DNA of 64,000 nt from Fidelibacterota bacterium (GTDB lineage: Bacteria > Pseudomonadota > Alphaproteobacteria > Rhodospirillales > Rhodospirillaceae): positions 62,001-126,000 of the forward strand of contig CANJRX010000002.1 of the NCBI GenBank assembly GCA_947476895.1, written 5' to 3'. The notes under the pieces are model-generated. The model was given only the letters and a program-made list of their open reading frames with translations. It did no database searches and was not told the origin of the DNA. Made by a program: the position numbers and the translations under genes. This document shows positions 53,334-62,317 of this stretch, in pieces (position 1 is the first letter of the stretch; the number at the start of each line of letters is the position of its first letter).

Positions 53334-53362
53334 TTCCTACTCCGCCAAGCCTTATCGGTCAA
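53334..53362 (-). promoter_or_regulatory. Promoter of metZ-apaG-folE
   Basis: Minus-strand TTGACC (53357-53362) and TAGGAA (53334-53339) are 17 bases apart. The start site would fall near 53327, the first base of the riboswitch. Confidence 0.65.
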
Positions 53363-53374
53363 GGGGGCGGAACC

Positions 53375-54397
53375 TTACGTCCTCCCATTGCGGCCGAATA
53401 TAGTACGGCTGTTCTGCCGCAGGTCTTTTGAGACAATAACTTGGTAGTCGATGGCTGGAAAAGCATCGGCCACGGCGCGAAATAATTCCATCCACCACGG
53501 CGCATCTTCAACCGTGCAGTGCGCATTCTCGCCATTGGGTAATGTCTTCGCCGCCGGGTACGAAGCGATGTTGGCGAACACGCCCATGCGGGCTTTCTCG
53601 AACAGCTGGCGCACAATCCACGGCAAATCCTGGCGGTCACAGTGCTCAAGGGCATCGACGCAAATCACCAGATCGAACATTCCCGCCGGCAGGTCGCGGG
53701 CAAAGCCGGGATCAAAACAAACGACGCTCTCAACGCCGAGATAAGCACGAGGGTTAGCGAAGGTTTCCGCACCGATGGTGATTTCACCCAGCTGATATTG
53801 CGCGCCGCGTCCGCCGCCGTAATCGAGCAGCGACTTCGCGCCAAGTTTCTGCGCGAAGCGGCGCACGTAAGGCGCAACGATTGAGAATCCGACAAAGCCT
53901 TCGAAGGTCTTAGCGCCCTGGCTTTGCGCGTCAGCCTTGCCGGCGTGATGCATGCCTTCGTACTGGGACAGCAGTTGCCCGTAACGCGGGCTAGGCTGTG
54001 CAGCGGTAAAGGGACTGTTCACGGCCCAAGCTGGTGCGGCGGCCGTGTTTGGAATGACTGTGATGGGTCGTTGGGCAGCGGCTGTATCATAAGCCGCGAT
54101 GGCTTGTTCGCGCTGTCCGAGCTGCGTGAATATTTGCGCGAAGCTCATCAGGAGATCGTAGTCAGCGGCTTTTGCGTGCCGCGCAAATATCCCGGGGGCT
54201 TCGTCCTTGCGGTCGACGGCCACTAAGCATTTTGCAACGAGGGTTGCCGCCGCGCTGGTGGGATTGGCGAGCAGCGCGCGCTCGGCTTGGGCGAGCGCTT
54301 CATTGAGCTGCTGCGCAGCCCCTGCCATATCGCCTGCTTTGGCGCTGGCTATGCCAAGGTCATACAGATGCGAGGGGTCGTGTGATGTTTCGCTCAC
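53375..54397 (-). CDS. SAM methyltransferase with N-terminal TPR-like repeats
   Basis: The 340-residue protein has TPR-like helices at about 10-115 (LYDLGIASAKAGDMAGAAQQL, LLMSFAQIFTQLGQREQAIAAYD) and a class I methyltransferase-like domain after about 175 (SLLDYGGGRGAQY, then VICVDALEHCD). The start is GTG at 54397. It is the last gene of the right-hand glycan operon and closes 13 bases before the metZ -35 element. The substrate is presumably a sugar or glycan intermediate. Confidence 0.82.
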   Translation of the reverse strand: MSETSHDPSHLYDLGIASAKAGDMAGAAQQLNEALAQAERALLANPTSAAATLVAKCLVAVDRKDEAPGIFARHAKAADYDLLMSFAQIFTQLGQREQAIAAYDTAAAQRPITVIPNTAAAPAWAVNSPFTAAQPSPRYGQLLSQYEGMHHAGKADAQSQGAKTFEGFVGFSIVAPYVRRFAQKLGAKSLLDYGGGRGAQYQLGEITIGAETFANPRAYLGVESVVCFDPGFARDLPAGMFDLVICVDALEHCDRQDLPWIVRQLFEKARMGVFANIASYPAAKTLPNGENAHCTVEDAPWWMELFRAVADAFPAIDYQVIVSKDLRQNSRTIFGRNGRT

Positions 54398-54415
54398 GTG
54401 CGAATCACTTGGCGA

Positions 54416-55372
54416 TCAACCGAAGCCGGAATACCGGTAACCGTTCTTTTTGTACCAGTTCACGATCGCCGGAAGATCATCCTTCACGCTGCGCTTGGGA
54501 ACCCAGCCCAGCGCCGAGATCCGGTCGGCCGTCACGCCGTAACGGATATCGTTGTAGGGGCGGTCCGCAACGTAATCGATCCAATCTTTGGGATCGTAGC
54601 CAAACTGCGCGCAGATCATGCTGGCGATTTCGAGGTTTGAATATTCCTCGTTCGAACCGATGTTGTAGGTCTGCATCAGTTCGCCTTTTTCGACCACGGT
54701 CATCACGGCCCTTGCGGCATCGGGCGCGGAAACGTAATGGCGCTGATTCTTGCCGTTGCCATGTAAAGGAAGTTTTTGCCCCGAGAGCAGCTTCATGATG
54801 AAGATCGGGATGATCTTTTCCGGATACTGACGGATGCCGAAAATGTTGTTGCCGCGCACCATGGTGATGGGCGCTTTGTATGATTTCCAGTAACCGTGCA
54901 CGATCATTTCGGCAGCGGCCTTGCTGGCGGAATAGGGATTGGTCGGCATGATGGGCGAGCCTTCATGGGCGCTGCCCGAGGGAATCTCGCCGTACACTTC
55001 GTCGGTCGAGACGTGAAGGATGCGCGGCACGTTCTCGAAGCGGCAGGCCTCGAGCAGAACGTGCGTGCCAAGGACGTTGGTGGTCGTGAACTCAAGCGAG
55101 TTGCCGAACGAATTATCGACATGGCTTTCAGCGGCGGTGTGAATCAAAAGGTCGGCGCGCGACAAGGTGCGGCGGCACAGGCTTTGATCACAAATGTCGC
55201 CAACCACGACATCGATCTTAGACTTCTGCTCGGCATCTTCGAGATTACGCAAGTCGCCGGCGTAGGTCAGTTTGTCGAATACGACAATCTGCGCCTTCGG
55301 ATAAGTCTCGGCCAACAGGTCAACGATGTGGGAGCCCAAAAATCCGGCGCCACCTGTCACAACGATTTTCAC
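54416..55372 (-). CDS. NDP-sugar 4,6-dehydratase or epimerase, RmlB-like
   Basis: This 318-residue extended SDR opens with KIVVTGGAGFLGSHIVDLL and keeps the dehydratase signature STDEVYGE and catalytic YSASKAAAEM. NNIFGIRQYPEKIIPIFI and RHYVSAPDAARAV also match RmlB-type enzymes. GTG at 55372 follows a GAGGATAA ribosome site. It is a paralogue of the true rmlB at 6743 and may make a different 4-keto sugar. The nucleotide (dTDP, GDP or UDP) cannot be decided. Confidence 0.88.
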   Translation of the reverse strand: MKIVVTGGAGFLGSHIVDLLAETYPKAQIVVFDKLTYAGDLRNLEDAEQKSKIDVVVGDICDQSLCRRTLSRADLLIHTAAESHVDNSFGNSLEFTTTNVLGTHVLLEACRFENVPRILHVSTDEVYGEIPSGSAHEGSPIMPTNPYSASKAAAEMIVHGYWKSYKAPITMVRGNNIFGIRQYPEKIIPIFIMKLLSGQKLPLHGNGKNQRHYVSAPDAARAVMTVVEKGELMQTYNIGSNEEYSNLEIASMICAQFGYDPKDWIDYVADRPYNDIRYGVTADRISALGWVPKRSVKDDLPAIVNWYKKNGYRYSGFG

Positions 55373-55377
55373 GTCTA

Positions 55378-56316
55378 TTATCCTCTAAGCTGAAGGTGTT
55401 GGTCGCATAATTCCAGAATACGCGTAACCTCGACCGAAGACGATAGATCATCTTTGTCGACGACGCGCTTTCTGGCCTTATCGATGAACGAATCCAATGC
55501 GGCGTTTAAGGGCTTTGCCCCGCCGCTGGAAAGAATTTCCCGCGACGCCTTGGCATAGCGGCCTCCCGGCGCGCGTTGCCACCGGCTTAAGGCGTGAGAG
55601 GGCATGTCGCTATAGAGCAGAACCTCGTTCTCGAACTGCACTACGAAGGCGCGCGCCTTTCGGGCCAGTTCCTGCGAAAAGCGGAACTGCATGGGGACGC
55701 CGTTCCAATTCAACTGAAGGCGCACGCTATCGAAGGCGGCGCTCTTTTGTGGCCAAATTTCGACGGCTTTTATATCGGCCGGGCCGCTGCCCACGCAGGC
55801 GCAGGCCATGGCGACATCATGAGCACCCCAATCCCACAGAATCGAGCAATCACGCGGGCTGGCTTGGGTGTTGCCGGCCAGGGCCACAATGCTTTTGGGC
55901 TTAGGTCGTAATTTCATCTCGCGGATCAGCGCCTGGAACGGCGTGCTGTACAGGTGGATGTAATCGACCACCACCGGCAGGCCGACGTTCTCCGCCTTTG
56001 CCTGGATGCGTTTCATGTCGGCGACCGACAAAGTCGCGGGCTTTTCCACAAAACACGGCACCCCATAGTCGAGCGCTTTGATGCACAAGTCGGCGTGAGA
56101 GGCCGGCGGCGTGCAAATCACAACGCCGTCCAGTTCATGCGCCTTCAAAAGCGCGTCGGCGTTGTCGTAAAGGGCCGTGTCTCCGAGCCACTCGCGCGGT
56201 GTGCCGGTTTGCCGCACGAGGACGGCTTCCAGCTTCACGTCACTGCGTTCGCCTAAGACGCGCGCAATATTCCGCGCCCATCTGCCAGCGCCGAAAAGAG
56301 CCATTCTGAACGGCAT
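55378..56316 (-). CDS. Gfo/Idh/MocA-family oxidoreductase
   Basis: This 312-residue NAD(P)-dependent sugar oxidoreductase has the Rossmann GAGRWARNIARVLGE at about 9-23 and the family's EKPATLSVADMKRIQ. The C-terminal beta-sheet domain includes SRDCSILWDWGAHDVAMA, where the His is the likely catalytic base. It could reduce or oxidise a keto sugar made by the neighbouring dehydratase. ATGs at 56316 and 56304 are both possible. Confidence 0.87.
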   Translation of the reverse strand: MPFRMALFGAGRWARNIARVLGERSDVKLEAVLVRQTGTPREWLGDTALYDNADALLKAHELDGVVICTPPASHADLCIKALDYGVPCFVEKPATLSVADMKRIQAKAENVGLPVVVDYIHLYSTPFQALIREMKLRPKPKSIVALAGNTQASPRDCSILWDWGAHDVAMACACVGSGPADIKAVEIWPQKSAAFDSVRLQLNWNGVPMQFRFSQELARKARAFVVQFENEVLLYSDMPSHALSRWQRAPGGRYAKASREILSSGGAKPLNAALDSFIDKARKRVVDKDDLSSSVEVTRILELCDQHLQLRG

Positions 56317-56325
56317 GGGGTGAAG

Positions 56326-57618
56326 CTAGTTTCGGGTGGTAGCGAGATAGTGGTCGATGTTCTCGCGATTGACTTCGAGCAGTGAGGGCAGCGGGATCAG
56401 GAAGCGCCCGCCGTTGTCCACAAACGCCCGGCGCGTCTCAACGATAGAGCGCGCGAAGTTCCAGGCGAAGATCACGACATAGTCAGGTGGGTTTTCAAAA
56501 ATCGGGGCCACGTCAACGATCGGCACATGTTTGCCGGGCGTGTAGAGGCCTTGCTTAAGCGGGTTTTCATCGGCGAGGTATTCGATGTCAGCAGCGCCAA
56601 GATGAAAGTGGTGCATCATTGTCGTCACTTTGGCGGGCGCGCCATAGCCCGCGACCCGTTTGCCGGCCGCTTTGGCCTCGGCGATCTTATCGCACAGCGC
56701 CTTGGACGAGGCGGCGATGCGCGCCGCCAGCGCCTTGAACGGCTCCAGCGTCTCAAGTCCTAATTTCTTTTCGTATGACAGCAATTCCTGCACGGATTTA
56801 TCAAGCGGGTAGGGGCCACCGGCGTGCTGTACGAAGAAGCGGATGCTGCCGCCCTGCGTGCTGATGCGCTGTGCGGCAAACAACTCGAGGCCAGCATTCT
56901 TCAGGAAGCCGATTGTCGGCCCCACCGAGTGATAGCTGACATGTTCGTGGTAGATGGTGTCGAACAGGCCCTTTTCGACCACGTCGACCAAGTACGACAC
57001 TTCCCACACGCACAAGCCGTCTTTATCCAGCAAACGTTTGATGCCGGCGAAAACATCCTGCAGCGGATCGATGTGCGCGAGCACGTTGTTGGCGCAAATG
57101 ATGTGCGCGCCCGTGCCGTTTTCGGCTTTTACGGCATCGGCCGTATCGGAATTGAAAAAGTCATTGCGCGTTGGGCGGCCGTTTTCGTTGGCAAAAGCCG
57201 CCAGATTTTCGGCCGGTTCAACGCCCAGCACTTTGATGCCTTTGTCGCGGAACAGCTGAAGCAAGGTTCCGTCGTTGGAACCGATCTCGACCATGAACGG
57301 CGTTTTGTTCAAACACCGGCCCAGCACCTCGTCGCGCAGGTCCTGAAGGTGCCGCACAAAAACCGGCGAGGTGCCCGACACATAAGCGTAGTGCCGGAAC
57401 ATGACAGACGGATCGACGATATCGAGAAGTTGCGCGTGATGGCAGCGGCGGCAGACATACAAATCGAGCGGAAAACATCTTTCCGCCACGCCCAGCTCGC
57501 TGCTTTTCAGGTAAGCGTTGGCTGGAGGTGTCGGCTCCAGCCCGAACGCTACGTCAAAGTCGGGACAATCGCACAGCCGGCATGCGGTGCGTTTGGTATG
57601 AACAGAATCGCCCGACAT
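56326..57618 (-). CDS. Sugar C-methyltransferase (Methyltransf_13/14 type)
   Basis: The 430-residue protein has the three-part layout of NDP-hexose C-methyltransferases such as TylC3. There is an N-terminal zinc part with CRLCDC (13-18) and CRRCH (56-60), a SAM domain with MVEIGSNDGTLLQLF near 111-125, and a C-terminal domain with GAPAKVTTMMHHF and PDYVVIFAWNF. Such enzymes add a methyl group to C3 of a 4-keto sugar, giving branched sugars. It overlaps the cupin gene by one base. Confidence 0.9.
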   Translation of the reverse strand: MSGDSVHTKRTACRLCDCPDFDVAFGLEPTPPANAYLKSSELGVAERCFPLDLYVCRRCHHAQLLDIVDPSVMFRHYAYVSGTSPVFVRHLQDLRDEVLGRCLNKTPFMVEIGSNDGTLLQLFRDKGIKVLGVEPAENLAAFANENGRPTRNDFFNSDTADAVKAENGTGAHIICANNVLAHIDPLQDVFAGIKRLLDKDGLCVWEVSYLVDVVEKGLFDTIYHEHVSYHSVGPTIGFLKNAGLELFAAQRISTQGGSIRFFVQHAGGPYPLDKSVQELLSYEKKLGLETLEPFKALAARIAASSKALCDKIAEAKAAGKRVAGYGAPAKVTTMMHHFHLGAADIEYLADENPLKQGLYTPGKHVPIVDVAPIFENPPDYVVIFAWNFARSIVETRRAFVDNGGRFLIPLPSLLEVNRENIDHYLATTRN

Positions 57619-58094
57619 TAAAACTTGATGTTGACCAGCTTCTCGAGCGGATCGACACGCACCAAGTCGGCCTCATAGACCTCCTGAATGCGGAAGTTAC
57701 GGCCGAGAGTGATCATGTTGGTCGGCTGCGTGAATACTTTGGCGTGCTCGAGCATCGGCGGGGTGAACACCACCTGGCCGCCCACAGCGCGCACAACCGT
57801 CGGGGTGTCTTTGGAACCCACCGGGCGATAGATGTATTCACAGGCGCCATCGAGCAGATAGCAATAGTGCCAATCGGTCTTGTGATAGTGGTTGGCGCGT
57901 ACCGCGCCAGTATTCGAGCGGATGAGCACGCAGCTCTTCATCAACGCATCGAGCACGGGGATCATGTCGCCGCGCGCGTCGCCGTACATCACCTTCATGT
58001 CGAAAACCGGCTGTTTCGGCCAAGCCGCCCGTTCTTCATCGGTCGGAGGATCGATCAGGTGGTGCAAGTCGCTTTTCGTCAAAATCTGGTTCAT
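57618..58094 (-). CDS. Cupin-domain protein, possible sugar isomerase
   Basis: The 158-residue protein has a cupin barrel with ANHYHKTDWHYCYLLDG (metal-ligand histidines) and the second motif ending VVFTPPMLEHAKVF. It could be a sugar epimerase/isomerase or a regulatory cupin; neither RmlC nor WxcM identity is clear. ATG at 58094 is preferred over a GTG one codon earlier. Confidence 0.82.
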   Translation of the reverse strand: MNQILTKSDLHHLIDPPTDEERAAWPKQPVFDMKVMYGDARGDMIPVLDALMKSCVLIRSNTGAVRANHYHKTDWHYCYLLDGACEYIYRPVGSKDTPTVVRAVGGQVVFTPPMLEHAKVFTQPTNMITLGRNFRIQEVYEADLVRVDPLEKLVNIKF

Positions 58095-58151
58095 CACAGC
58101 CGTACTCCATGGCGCGTTATTCGGGCGCGTTATTGGCGGACCCCTAACTAA

Positions 58152-60242
58152 TCAGGAATCCTTAAGAAGCCGTTCTCTATCATGAATTACTTCCATGATG
58201 TGCATATTTAGCATGTCCGCGGGGCGCTTCATATCTGTCAGATATTGCTCAACAAATCGCCTGCTCGCGGCTATCCAGCGGGCTTTAAAAGCAGGATTTT
58301 CAATCAGGGCTAGTGCCCTTTCGACGTAGGTTTTGGTATCGGCGACAAAGGGCAGCAGATCCTCGCCGTCCGGGCCGTTGAAAATCGGCTCGAAGCCGTA
58401 CCTTTGTAAAGTGACACCACCGTCATTTTTCAGCCACGGCTCAGCAAAAATAGGAATGCCGATACGACGGCCCTCTTTTGTGACCAACGTGACGGCTGGC
58501 TTGTTTGCCATCATAGCTTGAATAAGCGTGTGACCGCCCGGGAAAGGGAACGAATCCAGGTAAAGGTCGACCGCGTTGGCGTAAACTTTGGTGTCGACCC
58601 AGCCCACGAAACGGACGCGGGCCGTCAGTCCGCGCACGTCGATACGGCGTTGGATGCTGTCTCTCTGCGTGTGACCTGACCAGATGAAAAGCATCTCGGG
58701 ATGCTTGTTCATGATCGCGGCAATGCAGTTCCAGTATTCGTCGTTGTCGAGCTTCTCTTCACGGCCGATGACGCCGGCCATGAGAGAGAATTGTGATCCG
58801 AGAAGATCCGCGCGGACCTGGTTCACCGTCGCCATGGTCTCGGCGTCGGCAGGCGCGGTGATTTCAGGCCCGAACAGTCCTGGGATGCAGCGCCACGGCC
58901 GCCCTTGAACCTCGCGCACGGGCTCAAAGCCGCCCAGCGTGAGGTAACCGTCGATATTTTCTAATTTCAGCCCGTGATATTTCTGGGACCACCAAATCTG
59001 CACGGGCGCAACGCGCATCCCTAAGAAGAAAATAAGCGGGCCAGAGATGGTCCCCAGGATCACGCAGACATCGGTGCCGGTCTCGCGAAGATGATCGCGC
59101 AGCCAGTGACCACTTTTCACCAGGTCTTTCCAGTTCGGCAGCGCGTAGATCTCAATGCCTGCGTTTTGATATTGCGTGATGTCCTCGTTCGAGCCCGCGA
59201 CGCCGTAATAGATGACGGGCTGGACATCCAAGTCTTCACGCGCGTGCACGGCGCGGGTGTAGTTAAACAAGTTGCGTGTATGCGCAAGCGACGTCAGCGT
59301 CTCAGCAAAGAACGCGACGCGTCGTTTCTTGCCGGTTGCGGGACGCACATTCAAAGGGACTGCAGGCTTCAAAGACTCGGCGTGATGAACAGCTTGATAA
59401 AAGACGTTCATGACCGGCACGCAAAACTCGGCGTATTGCTCTTCGGTGTCCTGGATTTTCAAGAACGTGTAGTAGATGGACAGCAGTAGCGACATCCCCT
59501 TGAAGTTTTCCTGCGCAGCCAATCTTTGCATCAAGGGCAAACCTTGCGTGCTCGCCCAAATATTGGCGGTTTCCAGATCTCCCGTTCTCACTAACGTGCG
59601 CAATAAATCATGGTGAAGGGCGAGATTGTCCGGCTGCATCGCAATGCATTTCATCAGCGATGCGCTAGCGCCGGTAAAGTCACCGAGCTGGCGTTGGGCT
59701 TCCGCCATGCCGGCCTGAGCGCCGAGGTGGCGCGGCTCCAAAGCAATGGTTTTGTGGAACATGCCAATGGCGTCCTGCGGCTTTTCCTGCCGCATAAATG
59801 CAGTGGCGATTCCGAAGTGCGAGGTGACCGATGTCGGCTGAATTTCTATCGCCTTTTTGTAATAGGCGATTGAGTCGTCCAGCTTGTCTTGGCGCCATAA
59901 CGCGCCGCCCATAAAAGTATAGAGGACGAAGTCTCTGGGATGCGCAGGCAACAGCCGTGCAGCCATAGCTTCAACCTCGGCAAACTTCTCTTCTTTGAAG
60001 AGCGTTTCCAGGGTTTGACGGTCTTCAAGGCTTGACGGAATGACAGCCGGACTAGGCGCCGGTGGGGTGCCTTGCGACTTGAGATCGAGAACCTTGGCAA
60101 GGCTGGCCTCGACGTAATCGTTCTGCGGAAACTTTGCCAGCAGACTGCGGTAGATACTTTCGGCCGGTTCAAAATTGCCCGCCGTCGTGTGGTCCGCAGC
60201 CAGCTGGAGCGCTTCTTCAACTGTTAAAACGACTTTGGCCAT
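58152..60242 (-). CDS. TPR-containing GT41-like glycosyltransferase
   Basis: This 696-residue protein has TPR repeats over roughly 1-240 (SVTSHFGIATAFMRQEKPQDAIGMFHKTIAL and others) and a GT41-like, GT-B catalytic region from about 310. The donor-binding part has VRFVGWVDTKVYANAVDLYLD and PFPGGHTLIQAMMANKPAVTL. The architecture is that of O-GlcNAc transferase/SPINDLY relatives, which in bacteria glycosylate proteins or glycans. Its place in this sugar locus suggests it uses the unusual sugar made here. Confidence 0.88.
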   Translation of the reverse strand: MAKVVLTVEEALQLAADHTTAGNFEPAESIYRSLLAKFPQNDYVEASLAKVLDLKSQGTPPAPSPAVIPSSLEDRQTLETLFKEEKFAEVEAMAARLLPAHPRDFVLYTFMGGALWRQDKLDDSIAYYKKAIEIQPTSVTSHFGIATAFMRQEKPQDAIGMFHKTIALEPRHLGAQAGMAEAQRQLGDFTGASASLMKCIAMQPDNLALHHDLLRTLVRTGDLETANIWASTQGLPLMQRLAAQENFKGMSLLLSIYYTFLKIQDTEEQYAEFCVPVMNVFYQAVHHAESLKPAVPLNVRPATGKKRRVAFFAETLTSLAHTRNLFNYTRAVHAREDLDVQPVIYYGVAGSNEDITQYQNAGIEIYALPNWKDLVKSGHWLRDHLRETGTDVCVILGTISGPLIFFLGMRVAPVQIWWSQKYHGLKLENIDGYLTLGGFEPVREVQGRPWRCIPGLFGPEITAPADAETMATVNQVRADLLGSQFSLMAGVIGREEKLDNDEYWNCIAAIMNKHPEMLFIWSGHTQRDSIQRRIDVRGLTARVRFVGWVDTKVYANAVDLYLDSFPFPGGHTLIQAMMANKPAVTLVTKEGRRIGIPIFAEPWLKNDGGVTLQRYGFEPIFNGPDGEDLLPFVADTKTYVERALALIENPAFKARWIAASRRFVEQYLTDMKRPADMLNMHIMEVIHDRERLLKDS

Positions 60243-60278
60243 TTATATTAGGTCACCAGAAGTGCGGTTGTCCGATGA

Positions 60279-60986
60279 CTACATCAGGCCCAGGGGCAAT
60301 CGTTGTTGTCTCGTCACGCGGATGTTTGTCGTCGGAACGAGTACGGCCAGGCAGTGTGAATCGTTCCAACCGTTCTTGAATTCGGCGTCCGGCGTCAGCA
60401 GCAGAAGTTCGCGGAATTTTTCGCGCAGGTGAAAGACGTTGGCGACGCCCTTTTCGACGCCTTCAAAGTCATCAATGATAAACACCGAACTCGGTGTGGC
60501 GAGCTTTTCAATGAACTCCATGTCTTCCTTGCTGACGCGCCCGTCCAAAAGGAACAAATCGATTTTCCGTCCTTCCGCAACCAGGGTCTGAAACATCGCC
60601 TGGCTGGGGGTTTTGCCGAAGTAGCGGATTTTAGAGCCGGCATCGCCGGCCGGCGCACGCCAGGTGTCGTAGCTGTAGTCGCAGGTCGCCAGAAACTCTA
60701 AGGACGGTTTGGCGCCCTGGTACATCGAAAGCGTGGAGCGGCCGATATAGGTTCCGACTTCCGCAATGGCTTTCGGCGCAAAATATCTGGCCAACAGCCA
60801 GATGAGTTCAGCCGACGCGCTGGAGATCGAGCCGGTCTGCGTCGGGAACGATTTTGCGACCTCTAGGGAGTGCGGAAAAATGATGTTCTCGACGTCGGAC
60901 TTCGCTTCGTTTGCGCGCGCACTCGACCGCAGTTCCGTCCAGAATACGCGGGCAAGCATTGCTTCCGATAAGTACAGTTCGTTCAT
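60279..60986 (-). CDS. Class I methyltransferase-like protein (Methyltransf_24 type)
   Basis: This 235-residue soluble protein has a Rossmann-like core: AIAEVGTYIGRSTLSMYQG near 72-90, DLFLLDGRVSKEDMEFIEKL and SVFIIDDFEGVEKG. The order matches Methyltransf_24 proteins found in glycan loci. Modification of a surface sugar is the likeliest role. It lies 36 bases upstream of the TPR-glycosyltransferase. Confidence 0.82.
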   Translation of the reverse strand: MNELYLSEAMLARVFWTELRSSARANEAKSDVENIIFPHSLEVAKSFPTQTGSISSASAELIWLLARYFAPKAIAEVGTYIGRSTLSMYQGAKPSLEFLATCDYSYDTWRAPAGDAGSKIRYFGKTPSQAMFQTLVAEGRKIDLFLLDGRVSKEDMEFIEKLATPSSVFIIDDFEGVEKGVANVFHLREKFRELLLLTPDAEFKNGWNDSHCLAVLVPTTNIRVTRQQRLPLGLM

Positions 60987-61090
60987 AAGTATGCAGTCCT
61001 ACAAATCGCGCTTTATTCGCGCCGCGTTGATCTCAAATGTTAGTCCAACTCCGCCGTGGCGACCAGTGCGACAAGGCCAACGTTATGGAC

Positions 61091-62317
61091 TTAGCGTGCT
61101 TGGAGGCAGGTTTTCGCGAAATCCGCGAGATTGCCCCCCTTAAAAAGGTGTCCCGGCATTCCGGCCGCGCGCGCGGCTTCGATATCGGTCGTATTGTCGC
61201 CAATCAGAAAGCTGCGTTCCTTGTCGACCGGCCAGGCCTTCAATAAGTCCAGGATCATGCCGGGCGCAGGTTTCCGGTGCGAAGAGGTTTTTGTGTATGC
61301 GGGCACCACGCCTTCAGGGTGATAGGGACAATAGGCGAAGGCATCCACGTGAGCGCCGCGCTTGGCCAGTTCCCCGGCCATCCACGTATGAAGCGTTTGC
61401 ACGTGGTCCTCAGTATAAAATCCCCGCGCTACACCGGCTTGGTTCGTGACCACAAACACGTAGTATCCGGCGTCATTAAAAGCCTTAACCGCGTCCATCG
61501 CGCCGTCGACCCAAACGATCTGGTCCGGTTTGTGGGCATATTCAACGTCGTGATTCAGCACGCCGTCGCGGTCCAGAAAGATCGCTGGGCGGCGCATCTG
61601 TGCCGGCACGGTCGACTGAGCTTCTTCCAACGTATTGGGGAGGCCGATGTCCAGCATGAAACGGTCGTAAGCAGTGCCATAGAGCCGGCCGGCCACTGCC
61701 AGCTTGGGCAAGACATCGGACTCAAGCGAGACAAAGCCGCTGCCGATATGGTCCAGCACGGCTTTATTGAGCCAATAAACGCCGCCGTTGATCAGCCCCG
61801 GCCCGCCTGCGGGATTTTTCTCCAGGAACTTTCGAACATATTCGCCGTCGACTTCTACGGCGCCGTAGCGGCTCACATCCTGCTGGCGCTTCAAGGCCAG
61901 GCGGCCAATACCGTCGGCCTTCATGGGGCGGGATGTGAGGTCCAAAAGATTGACGTCGAAAAAACTGTCGCCGTTGAACAGCAGGAATTGATCGTCCAGA
62001 TATGGGGCGGCAAATTTTAAAGCGCCGCCGGTGCCGAGGGGCTCGGGCTCAACAAGGACCGTGAGTTCAACGCCGGGCGCGGCTGCGCGTAACGCGGCCA
62101 GCTCCGGCTCAAAGGCATCGGCTTTGAAGCCGGCCAGAAGCAAAATCCGTTTGAAGTTGTGACGCGCCGCTTCCTGAATCAGATAACTCAGGAACGGGCG
62201 TCCGCCTACGGGAAGGAGAGGTTTCGGTGTGTTCTTGGTCAGCGCGCCGAGACGTGTGCCTTTGCCGCCAACCAGGATCACGCACTGCCGGCTGATCGAC
62301 ATTTCGGCACTCGTCAC
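61091..62317 (-). CDS. Fused heptose-1-phosphate nucleotidyltransferase and heptose-bisphosphate phosphatase (HddC-GmhB)
   Basis: The 408-residue fusion has an N-terminal nucleotidyltransferase (LVGGKGTRLGALTKNTPKPLL at 15-35 and FNGDSFFD at 114-121) and a C-terminal HAD phosphatase (FLDRDGVLNHD at 247-257, CPYHPEGV, and IGDNTTDIEAARAAG). The first would make NDP-D-glycero-alpha-D-manno-heptose and the second removes the 7-phosphate. GmhB normally has a second Cys pair before RKP; here it reads SSHRKP, so the zinc site is incomplete. The GTG start shares four bases with the gmhA stop. HddA kinase is not in the window. Confidence 0.88.
   Translation of the reverse strand: MTSAEMSISRQCVILVGGKGTRLGALTKNTPKPLLPVGGRPFLSYLIQEAARHNFKRILLLAGFKADAFEPELAALRAAAPGVELTVLVEPEPLGTGGALKFAAPYLDDQFLLFNGDSFFDVNLLDLTSRPMKADGIGRLALKRQQDVSRYGAVEVDGEYVRKFLEKNPAGGPGLINGGVYWLNKAVLDHIGSGFVSLESDVLPKLAVAGRLYGTAYDRFMLDIGLPNTLEEAQSTVPAQMRRPAIFLDRDGVLNHDVEYAHKPDQIVWVDGAMDAVKAFNDAGYYVFVVTNQAGVARGFYTEDHVQTLHTWMAGELAKRGAHVDAFAYCPYHPEGVVPAYTKTSSHRKPAPGMILDLLKAWPVDKERSFLIGDNTTDIEAARAAGMPGHLFKGGNLADFAKTCLQAR

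Noticed and set aside
54416-55372. Second true rmlB
   Set aside because: The motifs are shared, but it lies away from the rml operon with other sugar-modifying genes, so I only call it RmlB-like.
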